From contig JALLPB010000556.1 of assembly GCA_036939975.1 (NCBI GenBank), positions 1 to 14,688 of the forward strand: DNA of 14,688 bases. Reading direction: 5' to 3'. Positions 7,226 to 14,688 of this stretch are shown here, piece by piece. How positions within the stretch are numbered: position 1 is the stretch's first letter; the number at the start of each line of letters is the position of its first letter. Origin of the DNA: Cyclostephanos tholiformis (lineage: Eukaryota; Bacillariophyta; Thalassiosirophyceae; Thalassiosirales; Thalassiosiraceae). Under the pieces are notes generated by a model that was given only the letters and a program-made list of their open reading frames with translations, did not search any database and was not told the DNA's origin. Both the position numbers and the translations under genes were made by a program.

Positions 7226-10210
7226 TCAAGCGCCAAGCAGCCTTTGCGCCATGGCAAGCGCCTGATCCTCCCCGCTATTCCAGGCCCCGATGGTAGTCCC
7301 CCACCAGGCATCCGTCGCTTCCCCCGCGAAGTAGATCCTGCCGTAAGTTTCCGAGAGGACCGCCGAATCCTCGGCGATGTCGCGTCCGGGCACGGGGAAC
7401 GAGTGCGCGCCCAGGAAGTTCTCCTCGAGTCCCCACCGCGTGACGATGAACCCGTCCGGGTCGGGTATGTCCGGGAACATGGCCCGTAGGTTCGTCATCA
7501 CGGCCTCCAGTACCTCCTCGTCCGTCTGATCCTCCATCGCGACGGCGTCGTCCCCAGCCACGAACGACGTGAGCGTCGGCTTGCCCTTCAACGACGTAGG
7601 GTTGAAGAACGTCGTCCACCGCCCGGACGCCTCCTCATCTGGCGTTATCAGCATGAACCACATCTCGTCCTTCGGCCAGACTACCGCGCTATCGTCCTTC
7701 CACGACAATATGCATTTGTTGATGAGGCCAAAGCCCATCCCCTGGATGCTCGAGGTCTTGTTCTCAGGTAGGGCGGGTACGAAGTTGATCGCGCCGGCCT
7801 TGAGCACGCCGAGGGAGACGGTTACGAGAACGGTCTTCGCTTTCACGACCGTCGTCCCGCCGTCCTCGCCGATGTACGTGACAAGGGTAACGTCCGACTC
7901 TGCATCCGAGTCAACGTCGATCACCCTCGAATTCAGCCGTATGGACGACGCGTAGGGTTCGGCGTACCTCGCCGCGACGTTCCCGAATCCCTCCCCGGGC
8001 ACGCCCATATAATACGAATCGATGGCGTACCCCGGCGGGAAAAACGAGATCTTGCTGATGTCCAACGCCGAACTATCTCCGGCATTCTCGATCTCGACGG
8101 ACGCCTTCATGAAATCGAGGAAATCGATTACCTCGTCATCCGTGTACCCCCATCTTTGGATGTACCAGTCAATTGCCTCTGTTGGACCGATGACAGTCAA
8201 ATGCGATGGAGAGACGGACGTAAACGAAAAAAAAAGGAGAAAAAACAGGTGTCAGACGAGTCGAGGAAGGACGAAAGAAGAATCAAACTAAAAAATAATA
8301 AAGTGCCCGAGCGGATGATCATCGAAACGACCCATTTAGTGTATGGTACGCCCGCGTCCCCCCCCCCAAAAAAAAACATCCCCCTCCCGCAACCCTCACC
8401 TTCGTAGCTCATGCCATCCATCTCGTCGATTCGATTGTCCCTGAAGTCGTGAAATCCCCCCCATACGGTATCCACCATCTCGGTGGATATCGCATCGTCC
8501 AACGCCGATGTCGTTAATCCGGCGGAATTGTCGTCGTCGTTCGCGCTCTGACGGTAGAATGTACCGGTCCCTAGTCCCATCGGGATCGACGTATCGATCG
8601 GACCCGAGAGTATCGTACCATCGAGGTATCCTTCGGCGTCGAGCGCGTCGGACATGCGGGTGCCGGAATACAGCCAATCGGACCCGGTGTCGTACGGGAC
8701 GACGTCCGATTCGACGCTCGGGTCGTTCGTCGATCCGCCATCGTTGATCGTGCGACAGCGTCCGCCGATGGCGTTAGTCGCCTCGAGGACCAATACGCTC
8801 GATATGCCCTCGATATTGAGCGTCTCGATCGCGCGTATGCCGGCCCATCCGGCCCCGATCACAATCGCGTCGTACTGTTGGTTTTGTCGTTTTGTTTTAA
8901 CGAACCAACGTGCGCACGAGTTTGAGGGGAAGGGGTATGGAGAGAAGAAATGATGAGATTCTACGAAAATGGGTGGGATGGGGTGGGGGGTGGGGAAGAG
9001 TAATGAGGACGAGGGATAAGATTATGCATCGACTTACGATGGTATCATCGACCGCCGTAACGACTGTCGACGACGTTTCCGTCTCGGTCGTCGTGTCCGA
9101 CGAAGATGGTAGGTCGATAACGAACGACGTTCTCATCCAGTGATATCCGACCTGGTCACCCTCGTTCCCCATCGCATATATCATCCTATTCTCCACTCCG
9201 GGAATTACGTCGACCTCCCCATCCTCCGTTAGATATTTGGCGAATTCCATAACGATAAGACCGTCGTCGTTCACGTCGATGTTCGTGAATAACAGCGTCT
9301 GTTTGTCATCGTCCATGACAAAGGCATCGTTCGTCAATTCGTACTTGAGTACCGTGCCAACGTCGGGTATGCCGATGACCGCCTGACTCCCGCTCATCAT
9401 ACCGTCGGTCGAGAAGCCCAATCCGATCCAACCGTTACCGTCGTTCGTGGCCTCGATACGACAGCAGAATAATCCGACCGAGATGGCGTAACGCATGGCG
9501 ACGCCAGCGTCTATCTCGTGGGATGAATCGAGCGACTCGGGACACGCGGCGATGGACGACGACGATGGCGACGTCGTGTCTACGATCGTAGGCGTCGACG
9601 TCGGCCCGTACGTATCCTCGACGACCGGGACGGTCGTCGGCGCGTTCATGACGTCCGCATCGAAACCGTCGACGGCCGCCTCGTTCGCGGAAGAATCGAT
9701 TCCCCCCCCCCCACCCCTCGCCTCCCAATCGATTCCTAGTCCCACGCCCAGTCCCGTCCCGATGAGCGCGAGCGCCACCGCGATCGATGCGAACATCATA
9801 GACCTCCCTCCCATCCTCCTTCCCCCCCCTCCCCCCTTCATCCCTCCCATCCCGTCCTCCCCCTCGCTCCTCTCATCGACCGCCTCGGGGAGGGGGGCGG
9901 AGTAGCGTGACGATGATGATATGGCGGGAGGGGGCGTTGTCGGGGGGGGTGGGGGCGGTGGTGGGATGCCGCTCTCGTCGTCGTCGTCGTCGAAGTCGTC
10001 GTCGTCGTCAAAGTCAAAGTCATCATCCGCGACATCGGAGGGGGGGGGGGGCATCATCCCGGCGCACTCGTCGTCGATCTCCACCACGCCGGCCTCGAGG
10101 TTGAATCCCCCGTCGTCCGTCGCGGTCGGCGGTGGCGTCGGCGTCGGCGGCGAAGACGACGAAGACGACGGCGATAGTGGTCGCGATCGATCCCTCGAGA
10201 ATAGTCCCAT
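7226..10210 (-). CDS. Membrane-anchored DOMON-FAD amine oxidase fusion, 3 exons
   Basis: Predicted exons 10210-9038, 8874-8400 and 8178-7226 give 866 residues (2601 nt with stop). Residues 1-137 are an acidic, Ser/Pro/Asp-rich probable cytosolic tail. About 138-160 is one membrane anchor (ASIAVALALIGTGLGVGLG), so the rest probably faces the lumen or outside as a type II protein. Residues 161-227 are a Ser/Thr linker. Residues 228-365 are DOMON-like: GWIGLGFS (260-267), MMSGSQAVIG (271-280), YAMG...GYH...R (345-360); Met272 and His357 are candidate heme ligands. Residues 392-866 are a flavin amine oxidase: FAD dinucleotide motif IGAGWAG (397-403), Glu422, GGRCRT (428-433), GSDWLYSG (455-462), the family Lys in GFGLINK (Lys704), and the C-terminal FAGEAT (833-838). 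Known family chemistry is oxidation of an amine to imine/aldehyde with H2O2; substrate unknown. The order recalls cellobiose dehydrogenase (cytochrome plus flavin domain). No frame damage seen. Confidence 0.85.
8179..8399 (-). other. Intron 2 of the DOMON-amine oxidase gene
   Basis: 221 bases, phase 1. Donor GTGAG at 8399-8395 follows GAA G, and acceptor ACAG ends at 8179. The joined codon is GAG, giving ...SYE|E|AIDWYIQRW. The alternative AG two bases further on would bring an immediate stop. The intron holds homopolymer runs (9 C, then 9 A, at about 8359-8376 on the plus strand). Confidence 0.8.
8875..9037 (-). other. Intron 1 of the DOMON-amine oxidase gene
   Basis: 163 bases. Donor GTAAGT at 9037-9032 follows the codon for Ile391, and acceptor CAG ends at 8875, giving a phase 0 junction (...DDTI|YDAIVIGAG). 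Splicing joins the DOMON part directly to the start of the flavin-binding fold. This is why the two halves otherwise look like separate genes. Confidence 0.85.
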
Positions 10211-10639
10211 TTCTTTTCTCCTCTATTATTATTATTGCGAGGAGGATGAAAAATAAAAAAATGATGTATCTATTATAACAATATCGACCGTGCGTTGGAC
10301 CCACACTTTCCTGCTATTGAATATTAGTTTCCGGGGTATTATCGGGTGTCGTGTAAAATAAGAACCTAAGTATCCATTATCCCCGACCGGCTCCTCTCTC
10401 TCTCTCTCTCTCGCTCGCGTGCATCTTAGAATGAATCGTGTTCCGTTCCAGTGTTCTCTCCTATCTCGGTGGTGTTCGTCTTTTTTTAGATTCTATGTGG
10501 GGGCTTTTCTTCTTGAGAAATTGTGAAAAAAATATTAACAAGTCCTACATAACTTTAATCTGAATCATATCGAGGTCCTGCGAATGTCAATACGTCTGAA
10601 GTCTGAACGTGTTTTACACACAGAGGTGACGCACAGACC
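10211..10639. other. Upstream region of the DOMON-amine oxidase gene, with CT microsatellite
   Basis: It should contain the promoter and 5' UTR of the minus-strand gene. Visible content: an ATT repeat at 10224-10237, an AT-rich stretch at 10248-10282 with a TATA-like ttataata on the minus strand (about 10271-10278), and a CT microsatellite at 10391-10412. A lone copy of AAGTCTGAAC (10599-10608) matches the sequence in the inverted repeats further right. No gene is visible. Confidence 0.45.
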
Positions 10640-10712
10640 GACAGAAAAAGAGAGAGAGAGAATGAGTGGAAAGAGAGAGAGAGAGAGATAGGTAGAATAT
10701 AGAGGGGAGAGA
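10640..10712 (+). repeat. GA-rich microsatellite tract, left of the TIR element
   Basis: Impure (GA)n on the plus strand, interrupted by aatgagtgga and by taggtagaatatag. It ends GAGAGA directly against the left inverted repeat at 10713. The tract at 12366 has the same strand polarity. Confidence 0.8.
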
Positions 10713-10738
10713 TACCAGACCTAAACATAAGTCTGAAC
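10713..10738 (+). repeat. Left terminal inverted repeat
   Basis: 26 bases beginning TACCAGAC and ending GTCTGAAC. Matches the reverse complement of 12340-12365 with three differences. Confidence 0.6.
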
Positions 10739-11015
10739 AGTTTTTTGTACATATTATTAAGAATTGGTAACTCGGAACAACTACATAAACAGCCCCATAA
10801 CTCGAAAGGCATTGGTGATATGACGATTCACTTAAATTCATCATGATTCCTCAGGCGCTGCTCAACCTGATGGTATTATGTCTGTGATGTCATAGTGCCA
10901 TTATCCTTCTCGAATTCTTGCCGGCAGGTACCTCATGCAAGATTGATTTTTTTTTCGCACAACCCTTTAATACGTACTGATCTGGTGGCACTAAGTTCTC
11001 AAAATCCGCTGCACC

Positions 11016-11969
11016 ATGACCGATATTACTCCAACATCATCAACGCCCAAGGATATTAAGAAGCACGCTGGCGCTGTTAAAGGGTTCAATCGTGATGACC
11101 CAAATGATGTGGCCTTTGAATTGGTGACACATTTTGTCTCATTTTTGTGATGCCACAACTCACCTTTTTTTCGAGAACACCACCAGCGCAACAACAACCC
11201 CCCCCGCCTCTTCTTCTCCTTGTTTATTACTAATTGATTATCCACGTCCCTCTCACCCTCCGTTAGGTGGCCGTATATCGAGTTCCACTCAAGCGGGCCA
11301 TGGAATTAACAGGAGCTACCTGCAATTGCTCTAGTTTGTACCAGTGCTTGCAGCGATTCCGATGTCGACAGCAGGAAGAATTTGGACTCGTCGCAGCCAA
11401 CGATGCGCCAGCATCTGATGATCATGGGGGGGGGGGGAGATAGCTGAGGGGGGGGATCTGACGCCTCCCCCCCCTCTTCTGCCAGCAAGGGGGGGTGGGG
11501 GAAGAATGTCTGCTTCGTTACTTGCATCTGGGCTGGAAGACCTTCCCTCCTGGATTGATCCGAAAAAGCTGTCGTCACTCGTTGACTTGTCGAAAAAGGA
11601 GGAGGGAAGCGAGTGGCAGAGTTGGAGAAGAAAACAAAGGAGGGAGCGGCATTAAAGAAGGTGGACCAATTGGTTGATCTGAGCAACAATGCAATAAATT
11701 CTCACAGAGATTGGGTGACAAAGGGATGACCGATTGATGCGGATGGCTACCCGGTTTTGGACAAGAAGGCAAGTTATGCAGTGGTAAAATTCCTCCTGCC
11801 AAGGGTGGACATTAAGGGGGAGTTGAAGCTCAAGGATTTCAACATGATGAAAAAGTGCATCAAGTGGCTTGAGGAGATCCGAAGGGGCATGACATGGGAC
11901 GAACACATGGAGGCAGCAGTTGAGGACCGGAGGGCTAGTCCAATGTTTTCTTTGGGAGGTGTGGGCTGA
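11016..11969 (+). pseudogene. Intron-containing ORF of unknown family, frame-broken
   Basis: Exon 1 (11016-11123, 36 codons) starts MTDITPTSSTPKDIKKHAG and ends at TTG|GTGACA. Exon 2 resumes at 11267 in phase 0 with VAVYRVPLKRAMELTGATCNC and a cysteine cluster (C-x-C-x5-C-x5-C). The frame closes just after a run of 12 G (11426-11437). A second frame carries on (about 11437-11652; SGLEDLPSWIDPKKL, SLVDLSKKEE), then changes near 11600-11612 to a third (AELEKKTKEGAALKK), crosses one in-frame TGA (11727-11729; CGA to TGA is a likely origin) and ends at 11969 after a Lys/Glu-rich helical tail (WLEEIRRGMTWDEHMEAA). About 240 residues if intact. I recognise no family. It lies inside the putative TIR element, so it may be its own protein or captured cargo. 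The breaks at homopolymers could partly be sequence errors. Confidence 0.5.
11124..11266 (+). other. Predicted intron in the cargo ORF
   Basis: 143 bases, GTGACA donor and GTTAG acceptor. A branch-point-like TACTAAT at 11228-11234 lies 32 bases before the acceptor, and a pyrimidine-rich stretch (ccctctcaccctcc) comes between. Splicing is phase 0. The length matches the two introns of the amine oxidase gene. The signals look intact although the ORF is broken. Confidence 0.6.
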
Positions 11970-12339
11970 TGGGGTTTTTTAGTCGACAAGGCTTTTCTCC
12001 ATATTCATAGTAATGTTATAAATGATTATTACATCATCACATTGACTTACAATTGTAATATCTCTTTGTTTCGGTGGACGCCATGGTCATTACACATTAA
12101 GAGCTGATAATTTTAGGCGGGAACCAAAAAAAATGTACCATACCCTATGTAGGAATAAAACTGTTCAGACTTTTTACTAAACGGCCAACCAGGAAAATAC
12201 AGGGAATGATTGCAGGGGTCATGTTCCGACCAATATCATTCAAAATCCTTCTAGGGCTGAAAGCACAATACCCATACGGTCCATATTGCACTTTGAAGCA
12301 TATTCATAACCCCAAAATTGGAAAAGTTAGGGGCATTAC
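11970..12339. other. AT-rich 3' part of the TIR element
   Basis: No coding frame of note. It contains the inner inverted copy at 12157-12172. A plus-strand frame starting at 12206 runs into the GA microsatellite and is not credible as a gene. Confidence 0.4.
12157..12172 (-). repeat. Internal inverted copy of the left-end sequence
   Basis: AAAACTGTTCAGACTT is the exact reverse complement of 10729-10744. It may be a subterminal repeat of the element or the trace of a nested insertion. Confidence 0.55.
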
Positions 12340-12365
12340 GTTCAGATTTATGATTAAGTCTGGTA
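12340..12365 (-). repeat. Right terminal inverted repeat
   Basis: Begins GTTCAGAT and ends GTCTGGTA on the plus strand; inverted partner of 10713-10738. The next bases are GAGAGA, the same as those just left of the left repeat. Confidence 0.6.
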
Positions 12366-12463
12366 GAGAGACAGAGACAGAGACAGGGAGAGAAAGAGAG
12401 AGAGAGACAGAGAGAGGCAGAAAGAGAGACAGAGACACACACGCACACACACAGAGAGAGAGA

Positions 12464-12498
<35 letters not shown>

Positions 12499-12508
12499 AG
12501 AAAAAATG
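12366..12508 (+). repeat. GA/CA compound microsatellite
   Basis: Purine-rich (GA)n with interspersed gagaca, an ACACAC block (12434-12451), (GA)n again, then a GTGAGA tract (about 12467-12500). It continues the GA-rich DNA that borders the putative TIR element on its other side. Open frames on either strand here are repeat artefacts. Confidence 0.85.
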
Positions 12509-12567
12509 AGAATCCCAGGTGCACCACCTCCGGCTTTTTTCATGTTAGAAGTGGTGGCGACGAATTA

Positions 12568-12655
12568 AAAATGGGGAAAGAGGGGGGGGGGAAGAGGGGT
12601 GAAGGGAAGGAAAAATATGAAAAAAGAGAGGAGGAAAAGGAGAGGGGGGGGGATT
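12568..12655 (+). repeat. Polypurine tract
   Basis: Almost unbroken purines on the plus strand, with three G-runs (about 12582-12591, 12593-12598 and 12643-12651). Such mirror-like polypurine DNA can form triplex or G-quadruplex structures; whether it does so here is unknown. Confidence 0.75.
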
Positions 12656-13290
12656 ACTACCATAGTAGAGAGAATTAACCAAAAAACCAAGAGAGAATCA
12701 ATAAGTTCTCGGTTACTCAAATTCCATTTCTTCAGGGGGACTCAGCCTCCACCCAAGTGAAAATCCTTCAGAGCTACCTAGTCAGTGTTCCTTGTTGTTC
12801 ATCTTCTTTGTTTGTCATTGTCATCATTCATTGAAGGTGGTATTAGTAGTTTAGGAAGTGTATGATAGTCATATATTTGTTAAGTGTGATGTTTGTATAC
12901 GTTTGCCGCCCTGTCACTGCACATGTTGATCACAACCATTTAGATCAATTTCCCCTCTTTGGATTTGGAAATTGGGCAAATATTGATGGAGGGGGAGGCC
13001 TTTTATGATGTGGCTGATTTTTGGGGTGAGTGCGTGCAATTTTGGAGGCACAAGGGATCAACATTGTAGCTCCTTGCACTTTGGAGTGCCAATTTGTGAT
13101 ACCGATAGATGCACATGGTAATGTAGAATGAGATTGATCCAATAATGGGCTTCTAACTCCCCCCACAGCCCAAGTTATGGGGGATAGAATAGTTGTGCTG
13201 TGGCAGTGGCAGATTGTGTCATCTTGTTCTGAAACTGGAGAGAGAATTATTTTTGGTGTGATTTACCCGCTAAATTTTTTGCAAGTGTGT
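12656..13290. other. Intergenic stretch without a recognisable feature
   Basis: AT-rich with scattered GT-rich runs. The one longer frame (12945-13166, minus) has no recognisable content and no supporting signals. I see nothing I can name. Confidence 0.4.
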
Positions 13291-13460
13291 AGAATTATTT
13301 ATTTCTATGTAGAAAATGAATACATCATAATAGGTCAGAGGTTCAGCGATCTATAAAGAATTATTGAGTTCCTACGCAGAAAAGGCAATTATAAATCTTT
13401 ATACAGTTGGCTTTACAAAAAAGGAATATTTCGTACTAATTTAAATTCCTACGTAGATAT
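13291..13460. repeat. Short direct repeats around TTCCTACGTAGAA
   Basis: Three diverged copies spaced about 67 and 77 bases apart: near 13291-13316 (AGAATTATT...TTCTATGTAGAAAA), 13357-13383 (AGAATTATT...TTCCTACGCAGAAAA) and 13440-13459 (AATT...TTCCTACGTAGA). Each has a small near-palindromic core. Confidence 0.5.
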
Positions 13461-13522
13461 TACCATGTGTGAATCCTTCATTCTGTAATTGGAACTCTTT
13501 TTGTGTAAGCGACTTTCTTTGC

Positions 13523-13797
13523 CATCACGTGCACAACATAGTAAAATCTCCAAAATGAGAGCACGACAATGGCCAATGTTGCAATGGATACTACGAGCTC
13601 ATTTCTTTGATGCTCATGCATCTAAAACACCCAATCGGCTCTAAATACCATACATGATTGATTAGGCTTGTTACATGCATGAGGAATCATCATGGCATCT
13701 AGTAGCACCACCATTGGCTCGTCACGTGTTCACCATGGTAAAATTTCTGGAAAAATGGGTGACAATGGCCTCCCTCATCGAGCTCATTTTTCAGATC
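13523..13797 (+). repeat. Diverged direct duplication with CACGTG cores
   Basis: Block 13523-13613 and block 13719-13797 share, in order, TCACGTG, CA.CAT.GTAAAAT, AAAATG, GACAATGGCC and CGAGCTCATTT, with substitutions and small gaps between. They are about 196 bases apart. Neither codes for anything I recognise. The 62-codon plus-strand frame at 13675-13863 overlaps the second block and the hairpin and is probably chance. Confidence 0.55.
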
Positions 13798-13870
13798 ACT
13801 GGCTATTTTAAATGCTTAATCAACTCAAAATTACCTACCTTATCAATTAAGCATTTAAGATAGCTGGTGA
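13796..13870. repeat. Imperfect 25-base inverted repeat (hairpin)
   Basis: Arms 13796-13820 and 13846-13870 match at about 22 of 25 positions, including a perfect 13-base core TTAAATGCTTAAT / ATTAAGCATTTAA, around a 25-base loop. It could fold as an RNA or DNA hairpin. It follows directly after the second block of the direct duplication. Confidence 0.7.
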
Positions 13871-14164
13871 ATTATCATCCGGACTAATGGCAAATGAAAT
13901 TCATGGTGGCATGGTGCATCGACAATGCTGCCACGCCTTGGAATAGCTAATAAATAGTAACAACATTAATATTCTATAGCTTTAACAGCATATGCCTATC
14001 ATTTAGCATGTAGGTTGATTGCTGTATGCCTTGGCACTGGGGGGGGGGGTGCACCATAGTGGCTGTAGGGCAATGGCAGCTGCCATGGCTAATCTGTTTT
14101 TTTCACCAGCTTCTGCCTAACTTATCTCACATCGATGCCCGCAAACTCAAAAACCAACAAAATT

Positions 14165-14193
14165 ATCCCCATCAAAAATGGTTGGATGGGGAT
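14165..14193. repeat. ATCCCCAT / ATGGGGAT inverted repeat
   Basis: Eight-base arms at 14165-14172 and 14186-14193. The arms resemble the units of the palindromic array at 2160-2760, which are also built on ATCCCCAT next to a run such as TTTGAAAT (here just right of the repeat). Confidence 0.5.
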
Positions 14194-14428
14194 ATTTGAA
14201 ATGAATTCCCTCTGCACATGCATGGTATGAAGATGTTTCAGCTGTAATAGCCAACGAATTATCAGTATCATGGATGGTAGGCCTAGGTGAAGCTTCGGAA
14301 ACCATGGTCGAATTGTTTTTGGGGGTATCTATTGTACTTCTACATAAATTAGTGATGTGGCATTTTGTTTGATTTATATTTTTAAGAACCAGAGCTAAGA
14401 ATTATGGAAAAATGTAAAGCCAACTGTA

Positions 14429-14688
14429 GCTTCCACTATATCATGGTTAAGGAGCCCTCAGACAGAATGAGTATTGCTACGTACCCCCCAAAAAAACTGA
14501 TTCCTACAATCTACAATTAGATAAATTGTTGTGACAAGATAGCTGTCTTCCATATCTCTACAATTCAATTCAATTGATACTACCACTGTAATTACAATTG
14601 ACCCCTTAGCAACACCACCTCCCGGTGCGCATCTACGGGATTTTTGGCGGGAAAATAATCTAAATTTTTATTACTCCGGCGAACTTCG
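14429..14688. other. Right-edge AT-rich stretch, nothing recognised
   Basis: A short caattcaattcaatt run lies near 14560-14575. No gene, RNA gene or repeat that I can name. Confidence 0.4.

Larger units (their letters stand above)
10713..12365 (+). mobile_element. Putative TIR element inserted in a GA-rich tract
   Basis: The left end (10713-10738) and the reverse complement of the right end (12340-12365) match at 23 of 26 positions. The left end begins TACCAGAC and the right end closes GTCTGGTA. Both outer flanks read GAGAGA on the same strand, as expected if the element split a GA microsatellite, although the repeat makes any target-site duplication impossible to size. A second inner inverted copy (12157-12172) matches the left end at 10729-10744 perfectly over 16 bases. 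The 1.65-kb interior holds a broken two-exon ORF (11016-11969). The superfamily is unknown and no DDE transposase is seen. The inverted match is well beyond chance; the reading as a transposon is inference. Confidence 0.5.
13402..14428. mobile_element. Possible Tc1/mariner-like non-autonomous element
   Basis: TACAGTTGGCTTTACA at 13402-13417 is the exact reverse complement of 14413-14428. Tc1/mariner elements usually begin CAGT and duplicate TA on insertion; here each arm is TA followed by CAGTTGGC. No transposase frame lies between, so it would be non-autonomous, about 1.0 kb. Beyond 16 bases the arms diverge quickly, and a 16-base match in a window this size is not impossible by chance. Confidence 0.3.

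Noticed and set aside
8197..8862. A separate short flavoprotein gene starting at MIGAGWAG
   Set aside because: The start would fall inside the FAD-binding motif, and the frame only stays open by reading into the intron. A strong acceptor at 8875 and donor at 8399 join it to the neighbouring exons.
9907..10256. Plus-strand frames opposite the N-terminus of the amine oxidase gene
   Set aside because: Mirror image of Asp/Ser/Pro-coding repeats such as TCG and GAC runs; the minus-strand frame has domain support.
11556..11585. Two TGA codons in the third frame of the cargo ORF, considered as recoded stops
   Set aside because: In that stretch a different frame (about 11437-11600) is open and more coding-like, so these TGAs are probably never read. 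Only the TGA at 11727 remains a real in-frame stop.
11306..11689. 127-codon minus-strand frame over the cargo ORF
   Set aside because: Low-complexity Pro/Ser shadow across G-runs; the plus strand has a complete intron and coding-like segments.
12206..12568. 120-codon plus-strand frame and opposing Leu/Ser-rich minus frames
   Set aside because: Most of the frame is the GA/CA microsatellite; the peptides are simple repeats.

Overview
The window looks like nuclear DNA of a diatom or a closely related stramenopile alga. The best evidence is the gene at 3317-4270 (minus). It begins with a signal peptide ending in the diatom plastid motif ASA|FAP and continues into a cyanobacterial/plastid DUF2854-type body. 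Short spliceosomal introns (about 140-220 bp), acidic Ser/Asp-rich low-complexity segments and abundant decayed transposons fit the same picture. There is no bacterial-style operon, and I saw no rRNA, tRNA or CRISPR array.

Layout. (1) 1-about 2100, minus: 5' part of a decayed non-LTR (LINE) retrotransposon with a readable APE/EEP endonuclease; the reverse transcriptase would lie beyond the left edge. (2) About 2160-2760: degenerate array of short palindromic units around GGGATCCCC, separated by AT-rich ATTTTGAAAC-like spacers. (3) 3317-4270, minus: intact intronless plastid-targeted DUF2854-like membrane protein. (4) 4868-6380: small LTR element on the minus strand with about 138-bp terminal repeats, a broken Gag and no pol, similar to the TR-GAG class. 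(5) 7226-10210, minus: the main gene, three exons, predicted 866 residues: acidic N-terminus, one membrane anchor, a DOMON (cytochrome-like) domain and a complete FAD-dependent amine oxidase domain. (6) 10713-12365: probable terminal-inverted-repeat element sitting inside a GA-rich tract, carrying an intron-containing but frame-broken ORF of unknown family. (7) About 12366-12655: GA microsatellite and polypurine tract. (8) About 12660-14688: no convincing gene, but several repeat structures: a duplicated block with CACGTG, a long imperfect hairpin, and a possible Tc1/mariner-like TIR pair.

Only two genes appear intact: the DUF2854-like protein and the DOMON-amine oxidase. They lie about 3 kb apart on the same strand with a dead LTR element between them, and nothing shows that they work together. 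The item most likely to be new biology is the DOMON-amine oxidase fusion. It recalls cellobiose dehydrogenase in joining a DOMON cytochrome to a flavin domain, but the flavin domain belongs to the LSD/polyamine-oxidase family. The next most interesting are the GA-tract TIR element with its unrecognised cargo ORF and the gag-only LTR element.
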